Shown here: one piece after another, positions 1-7,627 of the stretch
Position numbering within the stretch: position 1 is the stretch's first letter
Layout: each line of letters opens with the position of its first letter
Virus record (IMG/VR): IMGVR_UViG_3300034061_005043
Span: 1 to 23,162 of that record
DNA: 23,162 nt
Reading direction: 5' to 3' (one strand)
Origin: a virus
Notes under the pieces: generated by a model
What the model was told of the DNA's origin: nothing
Database searches by the model: none
The model's input: the letters and a program-made list of their open reading frames with translations, nothing else
Made by a program: the position numbers and the translations under genes

Positions 1-756
1 GAAGCCGCCACCCGTGCGGACGTGGACAATTACTTTGGCCGCATCAGCGATGCCGTCCCGCAGCAGCGCTACATGCTCCACACGCAGGAGCTAATCGACT
101 CTTGGCTCATCGACATGAAGCTCTGCATCGCGCAGACCATGGCGCTGGCGCAACAGTATATGACTCCCGAGGAGGTCGCGCGCATCACCGGCAATGCCCA
201 GTTGGCATTCAACGCATCGCCCCAAGACATCCGGGGCCGCTTCGACATTACCGCTGAGTTTGACGCGCGCCTCCTCGACAACGAAGCCCTCGGCGCAAAG
301 CTCGACTACTTGGCCAAGGTGCTTGTTCCTCTCGACAGCTTCGGCGTCATCGACCGCGCCGGCTTGGTCAAATACATGTTCCAAGCCGTAGACCCGAATC
401 TCGCCGGCCTCTTGGTCCAAGACATCGGCGCCGCCACCGCCGCCGAGCAGGAAGACGAACAGACCGCCTTCGCAAAAATCGCCGCAGGCACCGAACCCCC
501 GCTCAAGGAGGGCGGCCAAAACGCGCAAGTCCGCCTGCAAACTTTGCAGACGATCATTCAGTCCAACCCCGCCGTCCAACAGCGGTATCAACAAGACGAA
601 ATCTTCCGCTCGATGATCGACGCAAGGGCACAGGCTTTCCAATTCCAACTGCAACAGCAGCAAAACGCCGTCATCGGCCGCACCGGCGCCCAGCCCGCGC
701 TGCAAAAGATGGCACAAGAGCAGCAACTCGGCATGACCGCCGCGCCAGCGGCCTAA
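1..756 (+). CDS. Portal-like (head-tail connector) protein, C-terminal part
   Basis: The frame is open from base 1, so the 5' end lies outside the window; at least 251 residues are present, and the internal GTG at 22 is probably not the start. The visible part has a segment typical of podovirus portal C-termini (AKLDYLAKVLVPLDSFGVID, then LVKYMFQAVDPNLAGLLV), followed by a Gln-rich helical tail with QFQLQQQQ and a final Ala-rich end. The portal is the dodecameric ring at the capsid vertex through which DNA is packaged and ejected. Position ahead of the adaptor, nozzle and ejection genes fits a T7-like order. Ends in TAA. Without the N-terminal clip domain, the portal call rests on the C-terminal pattern and gene order. 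Confidence 0.6.
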   Translation, partial: EAATRADVDNYFGRISDAVPQQRYMLHTQELIDSWLIDMKLCIAQTMALAQQYMTPEEVARITGNAQLAFNASPQDIRGRFDITAEFDARLLDNEALGAKLDYLAKVLVPLDSFGVIDRAGLVKYMFQAVDPNLAGLLVQDIGAATAAEQEDEQTAFAKIAAGTEPPLKEGGQNAQVRLQTLQTIIQSNPAVQQRYQQDEIFRSMIDARAQAFQFQLQQQQNAVIGRTGAQPALQKMAQEQQLGMTAAPAA

Positions 757-801
757 CACTCACTCAGGTTTCAAGTTTCAGACCTCATCCCTCTTTGCCC
801 C

Positions 802-1011
802 ATGCACCCGAACGTCTCCGTCAGAAACATCGCCGGTCTAAACATCCCGCAGCACAACGCGGTTGAGCTGAATTACGTCTCCACGACAAACAATCTTTCC
901 ACGGTGGTCTACAAAGAAGGCAGCCAGACAGTTGCCACGCTCACCTTCACCTATGTCGGCGGCACGCCGTCCAGCGATGACGCAAAGATCGCCACAGTGA
1001 CCCGCAGCTAA
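802..1011 (+). CDS. Small hypothetical virion-region protein (69 aa)
   Basis: Unrecognised 69-residue protein rich in Thr, Ser, Val and Asn with alternating hydrophobic residues, suggesting a beta-sheet fold. It starts MHPN, as does the small protein at 3716. No clear Shine-Dalgarno precedes the ATG. Its TAA overlaps the next ATG (TAATG), so translation is probably coupled to the fibre-like gene downstream. Position between portal and fibre genes suggests a minor structural or decoration protein; that is inference from context only. Confidence 0.6.
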   Translation: MHPNVSVRNIAGLNIPQHNAVELNYVSTTNNLSTVVYKEGSQTVATLTFTYVGGTPSSDDAKIATVTRS

Positions 1012-2042
1012 TGGCCATCAAGTTCAATCCGCTGACAGGAAACTTCGACTTCACCGGCTCCGGTGGCGGCGGCGGTGCGTCCTACATCGACGGCGAGGTG
1101 GCTGTCTATGCAGACCTAAGCCTAAGCAGCACCACGGCCCCGCTCAACAGCGCATGGCTAGTGCGCGGCAACAGCGGCGTGTGGCCCTTCAACAAACCGG
1201 CAGGCATCTACTATCGCAGCGCCACCGCTGGCGTCTCCCGCGATGCCGACTACACCTACGGCGGCACGCTGGGTGACGTGTTCGCAGATAACGTCTTTTT
1301 GCTTTATGACAACAGCGACAGCACCCGCAACCTCCAGTTCGACCTCGGCAGCATCACCACCGGCACCACCCGCACGCTGACCGTGCCGGACGCCTCCGGC
1401 ACCATCGCGCTCAACCCCATGACCGCCGCCGGTGACATCATTGTCGGCGGCACCAGCGGATCGCCTACTCGCCTTGCCCTTGGCACGGCCAGCCAGCAGC
1501 TCCGCGTCAACAGTGGCGCCACCGCTCTGGAATACTTCACGCCAGCGGGCGGCGGCTCCAAGACACTCGCCCGCTTCAACGCCATGGACGCGCAGCCCAG
1601 CGCCACGTCCAACTTCGCCACCATCGACACGCGCAACAACATCGCCGTGCTCGAATTCGATGGAGGCAGCACGAACGAAGAGACCTCTTTCGTCAGCATC
1701 ATCCCCGAAGGCGCCAACCTCGCCAGCGGCATCAGCGTCCGCATCTTTTGGATGGCTGACACCGCCACCAGCGGACAGTGCCGCTTCGGCATCCAGTTCG
1801 AGAAGAACGGCACCGACATGGATTCCGACTCCTTCGACACTGCCACCGAGGCCAACACCGCCGCCACCAACGGCACCAGCGGCATTGAAACCGTCACCGA
1901 GATCACCTGCACCAACATCGACTCCTTGGCCGCAGGCGACCGCTTCCGCATGAAGCTCTATCGGGACGCCTCCGACACCACCAACGACACCATGACCGGA
2001 GACTGCCAAGTCACCGCCGTCGAATTGCGCCAAGTCGCCTAA
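1011..2042 (+). CDS. Tail-fibre-like structural protein
   Basis: 343 residues. It opens MAIKFNPLTGNFDFTG followed by a Gly-rich linker (GSGGGGGAS), a start style common in phage appendage proteins, where a short N-terminal peptide docks to the virion. The middle (about 100-180) has Thr/Gly/Asp-rich beta-type sequence (TTRTLTVPDASGTIALN, then AAGDIIVGGTSGSPTRL) seen in trimeric phage fibres and other metagenomic phage virion proteins. The C-terminal ~160 residues look like a separate beta-rich head (FATIDTRNNIAVLEFDGG). Start overlaps the upstream stop as TAATG. Likely a surface or receptor-contact protein; the exact role is not visible. Confidence 0.6.
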   Translation: MAIKFNPLTGNFDFTGSGGGGGASYIDGEVAVYADLSLSSTTAPLNSAWLVRGNSGVWPFNKPAGIYYRSATAGVSRDADYTYGGTLGDVFADNVFLLYDNSDSTRNLQFDLGSITTGTTRTLTVPDASGTIALNPMTAAGDIIVGGTSGSPTRLALGTASQQLRVNSGATALEYFTPAGGGSKTLARFNAMDAQPSATSNFATIDTRNNIAVLEFDGGSTNEETSFVSIIPEGANLASGISVRIFWMADTATSGQCRFGIQFEKNGTDMDSDSFDTATEANTAATNGTSGIETVTEITCTNIDSLAAGDRFRMKLYRDASDTTNDTMTGDCQVTAVELRQVA

Positions 2043-2046
2043 CGCC

Positions 2047-2676
2047 ATGGCTTACGATTTCGCATCTGGAACAACGCAATACCTGTCTGCGTCCAATCCC
2101 GTCAGCCAAGCGCCGCTAACGATTAGTGCGTGGGCCAAATTTAATGCAACAAGCGGCAACAGGGCGGTTGTCTGTCTTAATCAAAATTCCGGCACAAACA
2201 GATTTGTTTTATATTCAAACGGATCAAATTTGAGTTTTTTCGTCAACAGTGCCGCTGGTTTTGCACAACCGGGTATTTCTGGCGTCAATTCCACAAACAC
2301 TTGGTATCACTGCTGCGCCGTCGAAGAGTCTTCTACCAGCAGATATGTTTACTTGAACGGCACGGCCAGCACACAAAACACAACTGACCGCACGCCATCT
2401 GGAATCAACGCCATCAATATAGGCGTTGACGTTGTGAACAATTCAGCAAGCAGCGTAACCAACGGCCAAGTTGGAGAGGTCGGCGTTTGGAATGTGGCTT
2501 TGACCGCCGCCGAAATCGCCTCCCTTGCCAAAGGTGTCACCTGCGACAAAGTCCGCCCGCAGTCCCTCGTCTTCTACGCCCCGCTCGTTCGTGAACTCAT
2601 CGACGTGCGCGGCGGACGCACCATCACCAACAACAACACGGCCACCGTCGCCGTCCATCCGAGGGTTTACACATGA
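2047..2676 (+). CDS. LamG/concanavalin-like domain protein
   Basis: 209 residues with the layout of a LamG/laminin-G-like jelly roll: residues 1-30 (FASGTTQYLSASNPV...APLTISAWAKF), a central WYHCCAVEE and YVYLNGTAS, then GQVGEVGVWNVALTAAEI, the usual closing pattern in which the module is followed by a short helix (EIASLAKGV). Such domains bind sugars or act as virion surface decorations. The first ~165 codons are visibly richer in A/T than neighbouring genes, while the last ~45 codons return to the C-rich third-position style, so the lectin part may have been acquired. Stop TGA overlaps the start of the next gene. Confidence 0.75.
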   Translation: MAYDFASGTTQYLSASNPVSQAPLTISAWAKFNATSGNRAVVCLNQNSGTNRFVLYSNGSNLSFFVNSAAGFAQPGISGVNSTNTWYHCCAVEESSTSRYVYLNGTASTQNTTDRTPSGINAINIGVDVVNNSASSVTNGQVGEVGVWNVALTAAEIASLAKGVTCDKVRPQSLVFYAPLVRELIDVRGGRTITNNNTATVAVHPRVYT

Positions 2677-3095
2677 GCCTGTATTACCGCCTCGAAGACC
2701 CCAGCGACCTCCGCGACTTGGCCGAAGCCATGTCCGCATGGATCGCCGCCGGAAATCCCAAGGCCGCCGCATGGGCATCCGCACCGCCCAAACCCAGCGA
2801 CGATGCCATCTGGAACAACGGCCAATGGCAAACCCCAGCGCCCGCGACCTACACCGCCGAAGAACACCTCCGCAGTGTCGGCCTCGCGGGCGACCGCCAG
2901 CCCACACTTTTGTATCTGCGCCAGTCCCTCACCGCCGCAGGCAAAACCTGCGCCGAGCTGGACGCCGTCGAGCAATACTTGCAGCAAGTCCTCACCATGT
3001 TCGCCGCCGATCCGTCGCCTCGCAACGACTGGCCGAATCCCAGCGTCACCTTTGAAGCCGCCGTGCAGTCGGCCATGAACGCACTCAACAGCTAA
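2673..3095 (+). CDS. Hypothetical protein (140 aa)
   Basis: Unrecognised 140-residue soluble protein. The first part is helical (LEDPSDLRDLAEAMSAWIAA), the middle is Pro/Ala-rich with WNNGQWQTPAP, and the C-terminal half is helical and ends NALNS. No signal peptide or membrane segment. It begins 4 nt inside the LamG gene and ends TAATG-coupled to the adaptor candidate. The placement after a fibre module and before an adaptor suggests a tail-assembly or fibre-chaperone role, but nothing in the sequence proves it. Confidence 0.65.
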   Translation: MSLYYRLEDPSDLRDLAEAMSAWIAAGNPKAAAWASAPPKPSDDAIWNNGQWQTPAPATYTAEEHLRSVGLAGDRQPTLLYLRQSLTAAGKTCAELDAVEQYLQQVLTMFAADPSPRNDWPNPSVTFEAAVQSAMNALNS

Positions 3096-3712
3096 TGCGC
3101 ACTGTAACTCTACAATCCATCCTCCTCCGCGCATGGCAGCGCGTCGGCAACGATGCGTCCACCATCGACGCCATCCCATCCGGCGCAAGAACCATGATGG
3201 TCGCCGCCGCCAACGAACGCATCAGCGACTGCTGGGAGTGGGCCGACTGGCCGGAACTCATGCGCGTCGAAAGCCGCACCGTGCAGGGCGATGCTACGAA
3301 CGGCTATTACATCGACTACGAGCAGAGCGGCCAGACCGCCATGGGAGAGGTCTTTGGCGTTTTAAGAGACAACCCTGCAACCCACGCCGCGCCCCGCGCC
3401 ATTGGCTTTACGCTCCTTGGAGATGCCATTCGCTTCCCCGAAGACACCGACCTGCCAACCACCGTCTGGGTCAACTACCGCATCCGCCCGACCGAATACT
3501 CAGCAAGCAACCTCACAGCAACCGTGCCCGCCGTCATAGCAAAAGCAGTCGCCCTTATGCTGACCTCCGACCTCCTCACCGAAGACGGCCAGCTCGACAA
3601 GGCACTCGCCATGGAACAGCTCGCCGAGTCCGAGCTGATCTCGCAAAGGGACAAATACTATTTCCAACAGGGCCAACCATCCATGTGGACCGCCCGCGTC
3701 AACCAATACTAA
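3095..3712 (+). CDS. Putative head-tail adaptor (T7 gp11-like) protein
   Basis: 205 residues. The N-terminal half is helical with a conserved-looking WEWADWPELMRVESRTV; then a beta segment; then a long helical C-terminus (VPAVIAKAVALMLTSDLLTEDGQLDKALAMEQLAESELISQRDKY), the architecture of podovirus adaptor/tail tubular A proteins that bind below the portal. It lies in the block containing the portal and the nozzle-like protein, as expected, although T7 has adaptor and nozzle adjacent and here lysis genes intervene. The start ATG overlaps the previous stop. The call rests on fold pattern and synteny; no signature motif exists. Confidence 0.5.
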   Translation: MRTVTLQSILLRAWQRVGNDASTIDAIPSGARTMMVAAANERISDCWEWADWPELMRVESRTVQGDATNGYYIDYEQSGQTAMGEVFGVLRDNPATHAAPRAIGFTLLGDAIRFPEDTDLPTTVWVNYRIRPTEYSASNLTATVPAVIAKAVALMLTSDLLTEDGQLDKALAMEQLAESELISQRDKYYFQQGQPSMWTARVNQY

Positions 3713-3715
3713 ATT

Positions 3716-3970
3716 ATGCACCCGAATACCCGCATCACCAACCGCACGTCCGGCAGCCAATTCATCGGCGACACCAACACCGTCACCGCTGACATCGTCT
3801 CCATCGACGTGATGACCGACACCAAGTTCCACACGCTGACCGGCAACCTCACCGGCGCCGCGAACGCCACCGAGGCCAGCGCCGCGCTCATCAAGGCCGG
3901 AACGACCCTCGACGGCTTCTTCAGCGCCATCAAGCTGCACAGCGGAACGGTCATCGCTTACCGCAAGTAA
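3716..3970 (+). CDS. Small hypothetical structural-region protein (84 aa)
   Basis: 84 residues, Thr/Ala-rich, beta-type, ending in LHSGTVIAYRK, an ending I associate with small unnamed phage virion proteins. It starts MHPN like the 802-1011 protein, and the first 11 bases of both genes (atgcacccgaa) are identical; whether they are distant paralogues cannot be judged by eye. Only a 3-nt gap separates it from the adaptor candidate. Function unknown; decoration or minor tail protein is possible. Confidence 0.6.
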   Translation: MHPNTRITNRTSGSQFIGDTNTVTADIVSIDVMTDTKFHTLTGNLTGAANATEASAALIKAGTTLDGFFSAIKLHSGTVIAYRK

Positions 3971-3990
3971 ATCCATTGAGGAGCCGCGCG

Positions 3991-4206
3991 ATGAGCTTGC
4001 AGTATTTTCATCACAACTTCAGCACGACGGAAAAAGGCGTCATCGGCACCGCTACGTCTATCGGCTCATCAGTCTTCTCGCTGCTCCCTCACCTCGAAAC
4101 AACCCTGCGTGTGGCGGGTCTAATCATCGGTATTTGTGTCGGCGTGGCGACACTCATCAGCGTTGTCCACGACATTCAAAAGAAACGGAAGGAACTCAAC
4201 AAATGA
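3991..4206 (+). CDS. Small single-pass membrane protein, lysis cassette (holin candidate)
   Basis: 71 residues from ATG 3991, chosen because GAGGAG at 3978-3983 sits 7 nt upstream; an upstream in-frame TTG (3976) lies before this site. One clear transmembrane helix at residues about 39-59 (LRVAGLIIGICVGVATLISVV) is followed by a basic tail (HDIQKKRKELNK). Small size, one hydrophobic helix, charged C-terminus and position just ahead of other membrane proteins and a lysin candidate fit a holin or antiholin. The family is not recognised. The stop overlaps the next start as ATGA. Confidence 0.65.
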   Translation: MSLQYFHHNFSTTEKGVIGTATSIGSSVFSLLPHLETTLRVAGLIIGICVGVATLISVVHDIQKKRKELNK

Positions 4207-4376
4207 GAAACTGGAAAACAACAACCATCGGCATCCTGACCATCATCATCGCCATCGCCACCGGCGCCAAAGAATACCTCGCCACGGACGCGCTGCCCGA
4301 CCTCGGACTTATCGTCACGTCGATCCTCGCCGGATGGGGCTTGGTGCAGGCGAAAGACAACAACGCCCGACTCTAA
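4203..4376 (+). CDS. Small membrane protein, lysis cassette (57 aa)
   Basis: 57 residues with MRNWKTTTIGILTIIIAIAT, one N-terminal hydrophobic helix (residues 7-22), a short loop, then a second weaker hydrophobic segment (LGLIVTSILAGWGLVQAKD). The pattern of a short basic lead, one or two helices and AKD near the end is common among small unnamed phage proteins found next to endolysins. The start overlaps the previous stop (ATGA) and the stop overlaps the next start (TAATG). Holin or holin partner is the likeliest role; which of the cassette members is the true holin is not decidable from sequence. Confidence 0.65.
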   Translation: MRNWKTTTIGILTIIIAIATGAKEYLATDALPDLGLIVTSILAGWGLVQAKDNNARL

Positions 4377-4576
4377 TGCGGTGCCGCCCCCAGTTCGCCT
4401 TCACGCTCGCCGCCGCACTAGTGCTTGGTGGATGCGTAACCATTCCTCTTCCGCCCATGGACGGCGAGAAAACGCAAGCCGGCGACTGGGGCAGCATCAA
4501 GGTGATGATCACCTACGTTCCCAACATCAACAACCTCGTCCAGTCCTACAAGGAGTGGAAAAAGCCCGAACAATGA
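4376..4576 (+). CDS. Small lipoprotein (o-spanin-like candidate)
   Basis: 66 residues. Signal peptide MRCRPQFAFTLAAALVLGGC with a lipobox LGG-C at Cys20, then a short periplasmic region with IPLPPMDGEKTQAG and an amphipathic end (NNLVQSYKEWKKPEQ). A short outer-membrane lipoprotein inside a phage lysis cassette suggests an o-spanin (Rz1-like) role, in which it would link to an inner-membrane partner and fuse the membranes. No Rz-like i-spanin with a long coiled coil is visible next to it, so this remains a candidate. Coupled on both sides (TAATG before, ATGA after). Confidence 0.65.
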   Translation: MRCRPQFAFTLAAALVLGGCVTIPLPPMDGEKTQAGDWGSIKVMITYVPNINNLVQSYKEWKKPEQ

Positions 4577-4920
4577 AAAACTTCCTAGAACGCCAACTCG
4601 TCCGCCTGCTGCTTTCGCGCGGCGGTCCCCTGCTCCAAAAGCTCGTCACGGCTGCCGCCGCTGCCGCCATCACCTACCTCGCCACCAAAAGCGGCTTCGA
4701 TGTCCGCGCTCTTGGTCTCAACGAGGCGGTAGTTGCCGGTGTCATTTGGGGCATCATCGACGTGATCGTCACCAAGCTGCCCGCGAACATTCTCAAGGAC
4801 TACGGACGCCAGATCCAAGCGCTTCTCAACACACACGGACGCGGTCAGCACCTCAAGCTCGACGGCTATGTCGGCCCCGTGACCGTTGAAGCCGCCGCCG
4901 AACTCGCTAACCCGCGATGA
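4573..4920 (+). CDS. Membrane protein with peptidoglycan-binding-like C-terminus
   Basis: 115 residues from ATG 4573. Hydrophobic helices lie at about 24-37 (LVTAAAAAAITYLA) and 52-67 (AVVAGVIWGIIDVIVT). Residues 78-112 (YGRQIQALLNT...LKLDGYVGPVTVEAAAEL) match the repeat core of PG_binding_1 domains, which usually read LQ-x-LN...VDGxxGPxT-x-AA. That links a membrane anchor to wall binding. It lies inside the lysis cassette and its last codons overlap the lysin candidate. It could be a holin with a wall-sensing tail or a spanin substitute. Confidence 0.6.
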   Translation: MKNFLERQLVRLLLSRGGPLLQKLVTAAAAAAITYLATKSGFDVRALGLNEAVVAGVIWGIIDVIVTKLPANILKDYGRQIQALLNTHGRGQHLKLDGYVGPVTVEAAAELANPR

Positions 4921-5483
4921 TCCCAAAAAACCGACCACAGCAGAAACGGATCGACACCGAGCGGCAGCTAAAGTCCGCCGGTGTCAGTGATCCAGTGTGC
5001 TTGGTCGGCATTCGCGGCTACTACCGCGATAGTATGGGGGCCAAAGGCCGACAGGACCGTGGAATCTATGACGACGCCATCATCCTTGTCTCGCCCAACG
5101 CCCACGTTGCCTTCAACGCCAATGTCGATCCGGCCAATTACGGCATCAATCCCAAGGTTCGCAAAGGATATGCCAGCCTCAAGCAAGGCGTCTGGCGCTA
5201 CAAGCTGGGCAAGCACGGCATTCGGAGCGGCAACCCTTACAGGGCTTTGGTGCAAGGCGGTCCAGTCACCGTCAGCCGCGACGGCGGGCAAGAGGAGACC
5301 GGATGGTTTGGCATCAATATCCACAAGGGAAGCAACCGAAGCGTGAGCAGCGAGGGCTGTCAGACAATCCCGCCGGCCCAATGGCCCGCCTTCATCACGC
5401 TCGTTGAGACTGAACTTAAGCGCAACAACGCCAAGACCGTCAGCTACGTCCTCACCCAGCCGCGAAAGGATATCGCCGCCTAA
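4917..5483 (+). CDS. Putative lysin, L,D-transpeptidase (YkuD)-like fold
   Basis: 188 residues. The diagnostic part is 132-151 (GINIHKG...SSEGCQTIP): His136, Ser144-145 and Cys148 correspond to the HxG...SxGC catalytic signature of YkuD-type L,D-transpeptidases, whose Cys forms the acyl-enzyme on peptidoglycan stems. Upstream segments GYYRDSMG, RGIYDDAIILVSP and GVWRYKLGKHG complete a pattern I associate with phage proteins of this type. There is no signal peptide, so a holin would be needed for export, which fits the upstream membrane genes. In a lysis cassette it more likely cleaves or remodels wall cross-links at lysis than builds them. Substrate is inferred. ATG overlaps the previous stop. 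Confidence 0.65.
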   Translation: MIPKNRPQQKRIDTERQLKSAGVSDPVCLVGIRGYYRDSMGAKGRQDRGIYDDAIILVSPNAHVAFNANVDPANYGINPKVRKGYASLKQGVWRYKLGKHGIRSGNPYRALVQGGPVTVSRDGGQEETGWFGINIHKGSNRSVSSEGCQTIPPAQWPAFITLVETELKRNNAKTVSYVLTQPRKDIAA

Positions 5484-7609
5484 TGGCCCTCGAAAGTCCA
5501 GTCCTCCGCGATGGCGATGCCGGTTTCATCGGCTTCGCATCCCGCGTGAATCCCGTGACCTTGCCCGCCGGCATGTTGCAGGACTCGGTCAACATGCGGC
5601 TGGACCGTGGCGTGGCGACAACGCGCAAGGGCAGCAAGCGCCTAACAGACACCATCGGCACGACCGGCGCCCCGCTGACGCTTGACTTTCCGCTGGGCAC
5701 CGACAAAAGCGTCACCTCAATCACCCGCAGCTCGACCACGGCCACCGTCACCGCAACCGCGCACGGCTTCACCACCGGCGACCAAGTGAACATTCGCGGC
5801 GCCGTGCAGGCGGACTACAACGGCGACTTCATCGTCACAGTCACGGGCGCCGACAACTTCACCTACACCGTGAGCGGATCTCCGGCGACACCGGCCACCG
5901 GCACAATAGTCGCCAACAACGGCCCCGAAGTCCGCGACAGCTACGACGGCGGACTGTATGCCGCCACAGTCTTCGCCTCGCAGAACTACGACAACGCCAG
6001 CGAATACATCGCCATGGCCGGATCGGATAGCGTGACCTTGTGGAAGCAGGGCGCCAGTCCGGTGGTCAAATCTTTCCCCAACTCGCCGAACGAGCGCATC
6101 GAGGCGACCGACACCGTCTCCATGCTGCAAGCCTACGACCGGCTCTACGTTTTCCGCGAAGCTGCACAGACCGGAAATTATGCGGGCAAACTCACCAATG
6201 CGTCCGGCATCACTGTGTCTTCGACCACGGCCACGGTGAACGTGGACGCCCATGCGTATCCCGAAGGAGCCACGGTGCGCATTGAGGGAAGCACCACGGC
6301 CGCGTTCGACGGCCACGAATTTCGCGTGCTCGGCACAGGTCTCACGACAAATGCTTTTCAGATCACCGTGCCGGCACTCACCGCGACCCACGCCGCCGCA
6401 GGGATCAAGGTCCGCCGCGTTAAGCCGCCGCTCTATTGGGACGGAGGCAGCGGCAACTTCGTCCGCGCCGCCGCAGGCGTGCCCAGCGAAGGCGTCACCT
6501 ACACCCGCATGCCATCTGTCGGCTGGGCGAGCTACCACAACAACCGCCTCTGGCTGGCCAAGAACCGCGACACGGTCGGCATCAGCGACGCTCTCGACCC
6601 CGACCTTTACGATCCGTTTTGGAATAGCTTCCGCGCAGGCGCTGGCGGCGATGACCGCATTGTCGCCGTCCATCCATGGGTAGAGGGACAGGCGCTCGTC
6701 TTCTGCCGCAAGTCTATCTGGCTCGCCACGCTCAACCAGTTTGCCTCCACCGATGGCGGCGACTTCTCGGTGGACACTCCGGTTTCGACACTCACGCTGC
6801 TCACCAACGAAATCGGCTGCTCGGCGCGCAACACCATCGTGACCGCCGGACAATTCGTTTTCTTCCTGTCTGACGCTGGCATCTACCGCCTCGACAGCCG
6901 CCTCGACTTGAAGTTGCGCGGCGACACTACGCCGCTATCCGAACCCATCGCCGACCTCTTCAGCACGGTGGTTCAGTCCCGCGTCGAGAAAGCCGCCTTC
7001 GCCATCTGGCATAACAACCGCTACCTCATCGCGCTGCCTACCAGCACCGACCCGCTCGATGGCAATCAGCTTGTCCTCGCATTCAATTCGTTAAACCAGC
7101 AGTGGGAATACCGCGACATCTTTCCGGCCAGCAGCAGCGTCAATCAGATCATGGTGGCGACCTACAACAACCAGCGCCGCGTCTTCAGTATCCCGCGCTC
7201 CGGCAATCTTTACATTCTTGAAGAGAACGACAACGCCCGCGACGACAACGCAGTGAACGGCGGCACCAGCCTTGTCACCGGCCGCATCCGCACGCGGCGC
7301 TACGGCTTCGGCAGCATGCAGACCAAGCGGTTTGTGCGCAGCCTCGCCGATGTCGTCCTGCCCGACACCGCCGGAATCACGGTCAAGGCGCTGACGATCA
7401 ATCCCGACGCCGACATTACGCTCGTTCCGGGCCAGACCAACACCTCGGGCTTGAGCGAAGACTACACTTTGAAGCAACCGATTCGCGCCAAGGCGCACTA
7501 CTGCGAATTGCAATTTGAAACCACGGCCAACCGGCCGGAAATCCGCAACGTGAGCGTGGAGGCAGCCGGCCCGAGCCTGCCGCCGACTGAGACAAGGAAT
7601 GCAGCTTAA
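5483..7609 (+). CDS. Tail nozzle-like protein (T7 gp12-like role)
   Basis: 708 residues. It opens with a segment typical of podovirus nozzle proteins (AGMLQDSVNMRLDRGVATTRKGSKRL at 29-54). Two copies of a ~65-residue beta module follow at about 77-142 and 240-310 (STTATVTATAHGFTTGDQV, YNGDFIVTVTG), then a propeller-like region with RIVAVHPWVEGQALVFCRKSIWLATL and NTIVTAGQFVFFLSDAGIYRLDS, and a C-terminal beta domain. In T7-type phages this hexameric protein forms the tip of the short tail. Start overlaps the lysin stop (TAATG). The module repeat is also found in other phage tail proteins, so function is assigned from the whole pattern and gene order. Confidence 0.65.
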   Translation: MALESPVLRDGDAGFIGFASRVNPVTLPAGMLQDSVNMRLDRGVATTRKGSKRLTDTIGTTGAPLTLDFPLGTDKSVTSITRSSTTATVTATAHGFTTGDQVNIRGAVQADYNGDFIVTVTGADNFTYTVSGSPATPATGTIVANNGPEVRDSYDGGLYAATVFASQNYDNASEYIAMAGSDSVTLWKQGASPVVKSFPNSPNERIEATDTVSMLQAYDRLYVFREAAQTGNYAGKLTNASGITVSSTTATVNVDAHAYPEGATVRIEGSTTAAFDGHEFRVLGTGLTTNAFQITVPALTATHAAAGIKVRRVKPPLYWDGGSGNFVRAAAGVPSEGVTYTRMPSVGWASYHNNRLWLAKNRDTVGISDALDPDLYDPFWNSFRAGAGGDDRIVAVHPWVEGQALVFCRKSIWLATLNQFASTDGGDFSVDTPVSTLTLLTNEIGCSARNTIVTAGQFVFFLSDAGIYRLDSRLDLKLRGDTTPLSEPIADLFSTVVQSRVEKAAFAIWHNNRYLIALPTSTDPLDGNQLVLAFNSLNQQWEYRDIFPASSSVNQIMVATYNNQRRVFSIPRSGNLYILEENDNARDDNAVNGGTSLVTGRIRTRRYGFGSMQTKRFVRSLADVVLPDTAGITVKALTINPDADITLVPGQTNTSGLSEDYTLKQPIRAKAHYCELQFETTANRPEIRNVSVEAAGPSLPPTETRNAA

Positions 7610-7627
7610 CAACTAAGGAGAACTAAT

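Noticed and set aside
1158-2048. 296-codon minus-strand frame
   Set aside because: Mirror of the fibre-like gene, Gly/Val/Ala/Asp-rich shadow with no ribosome site or domain.
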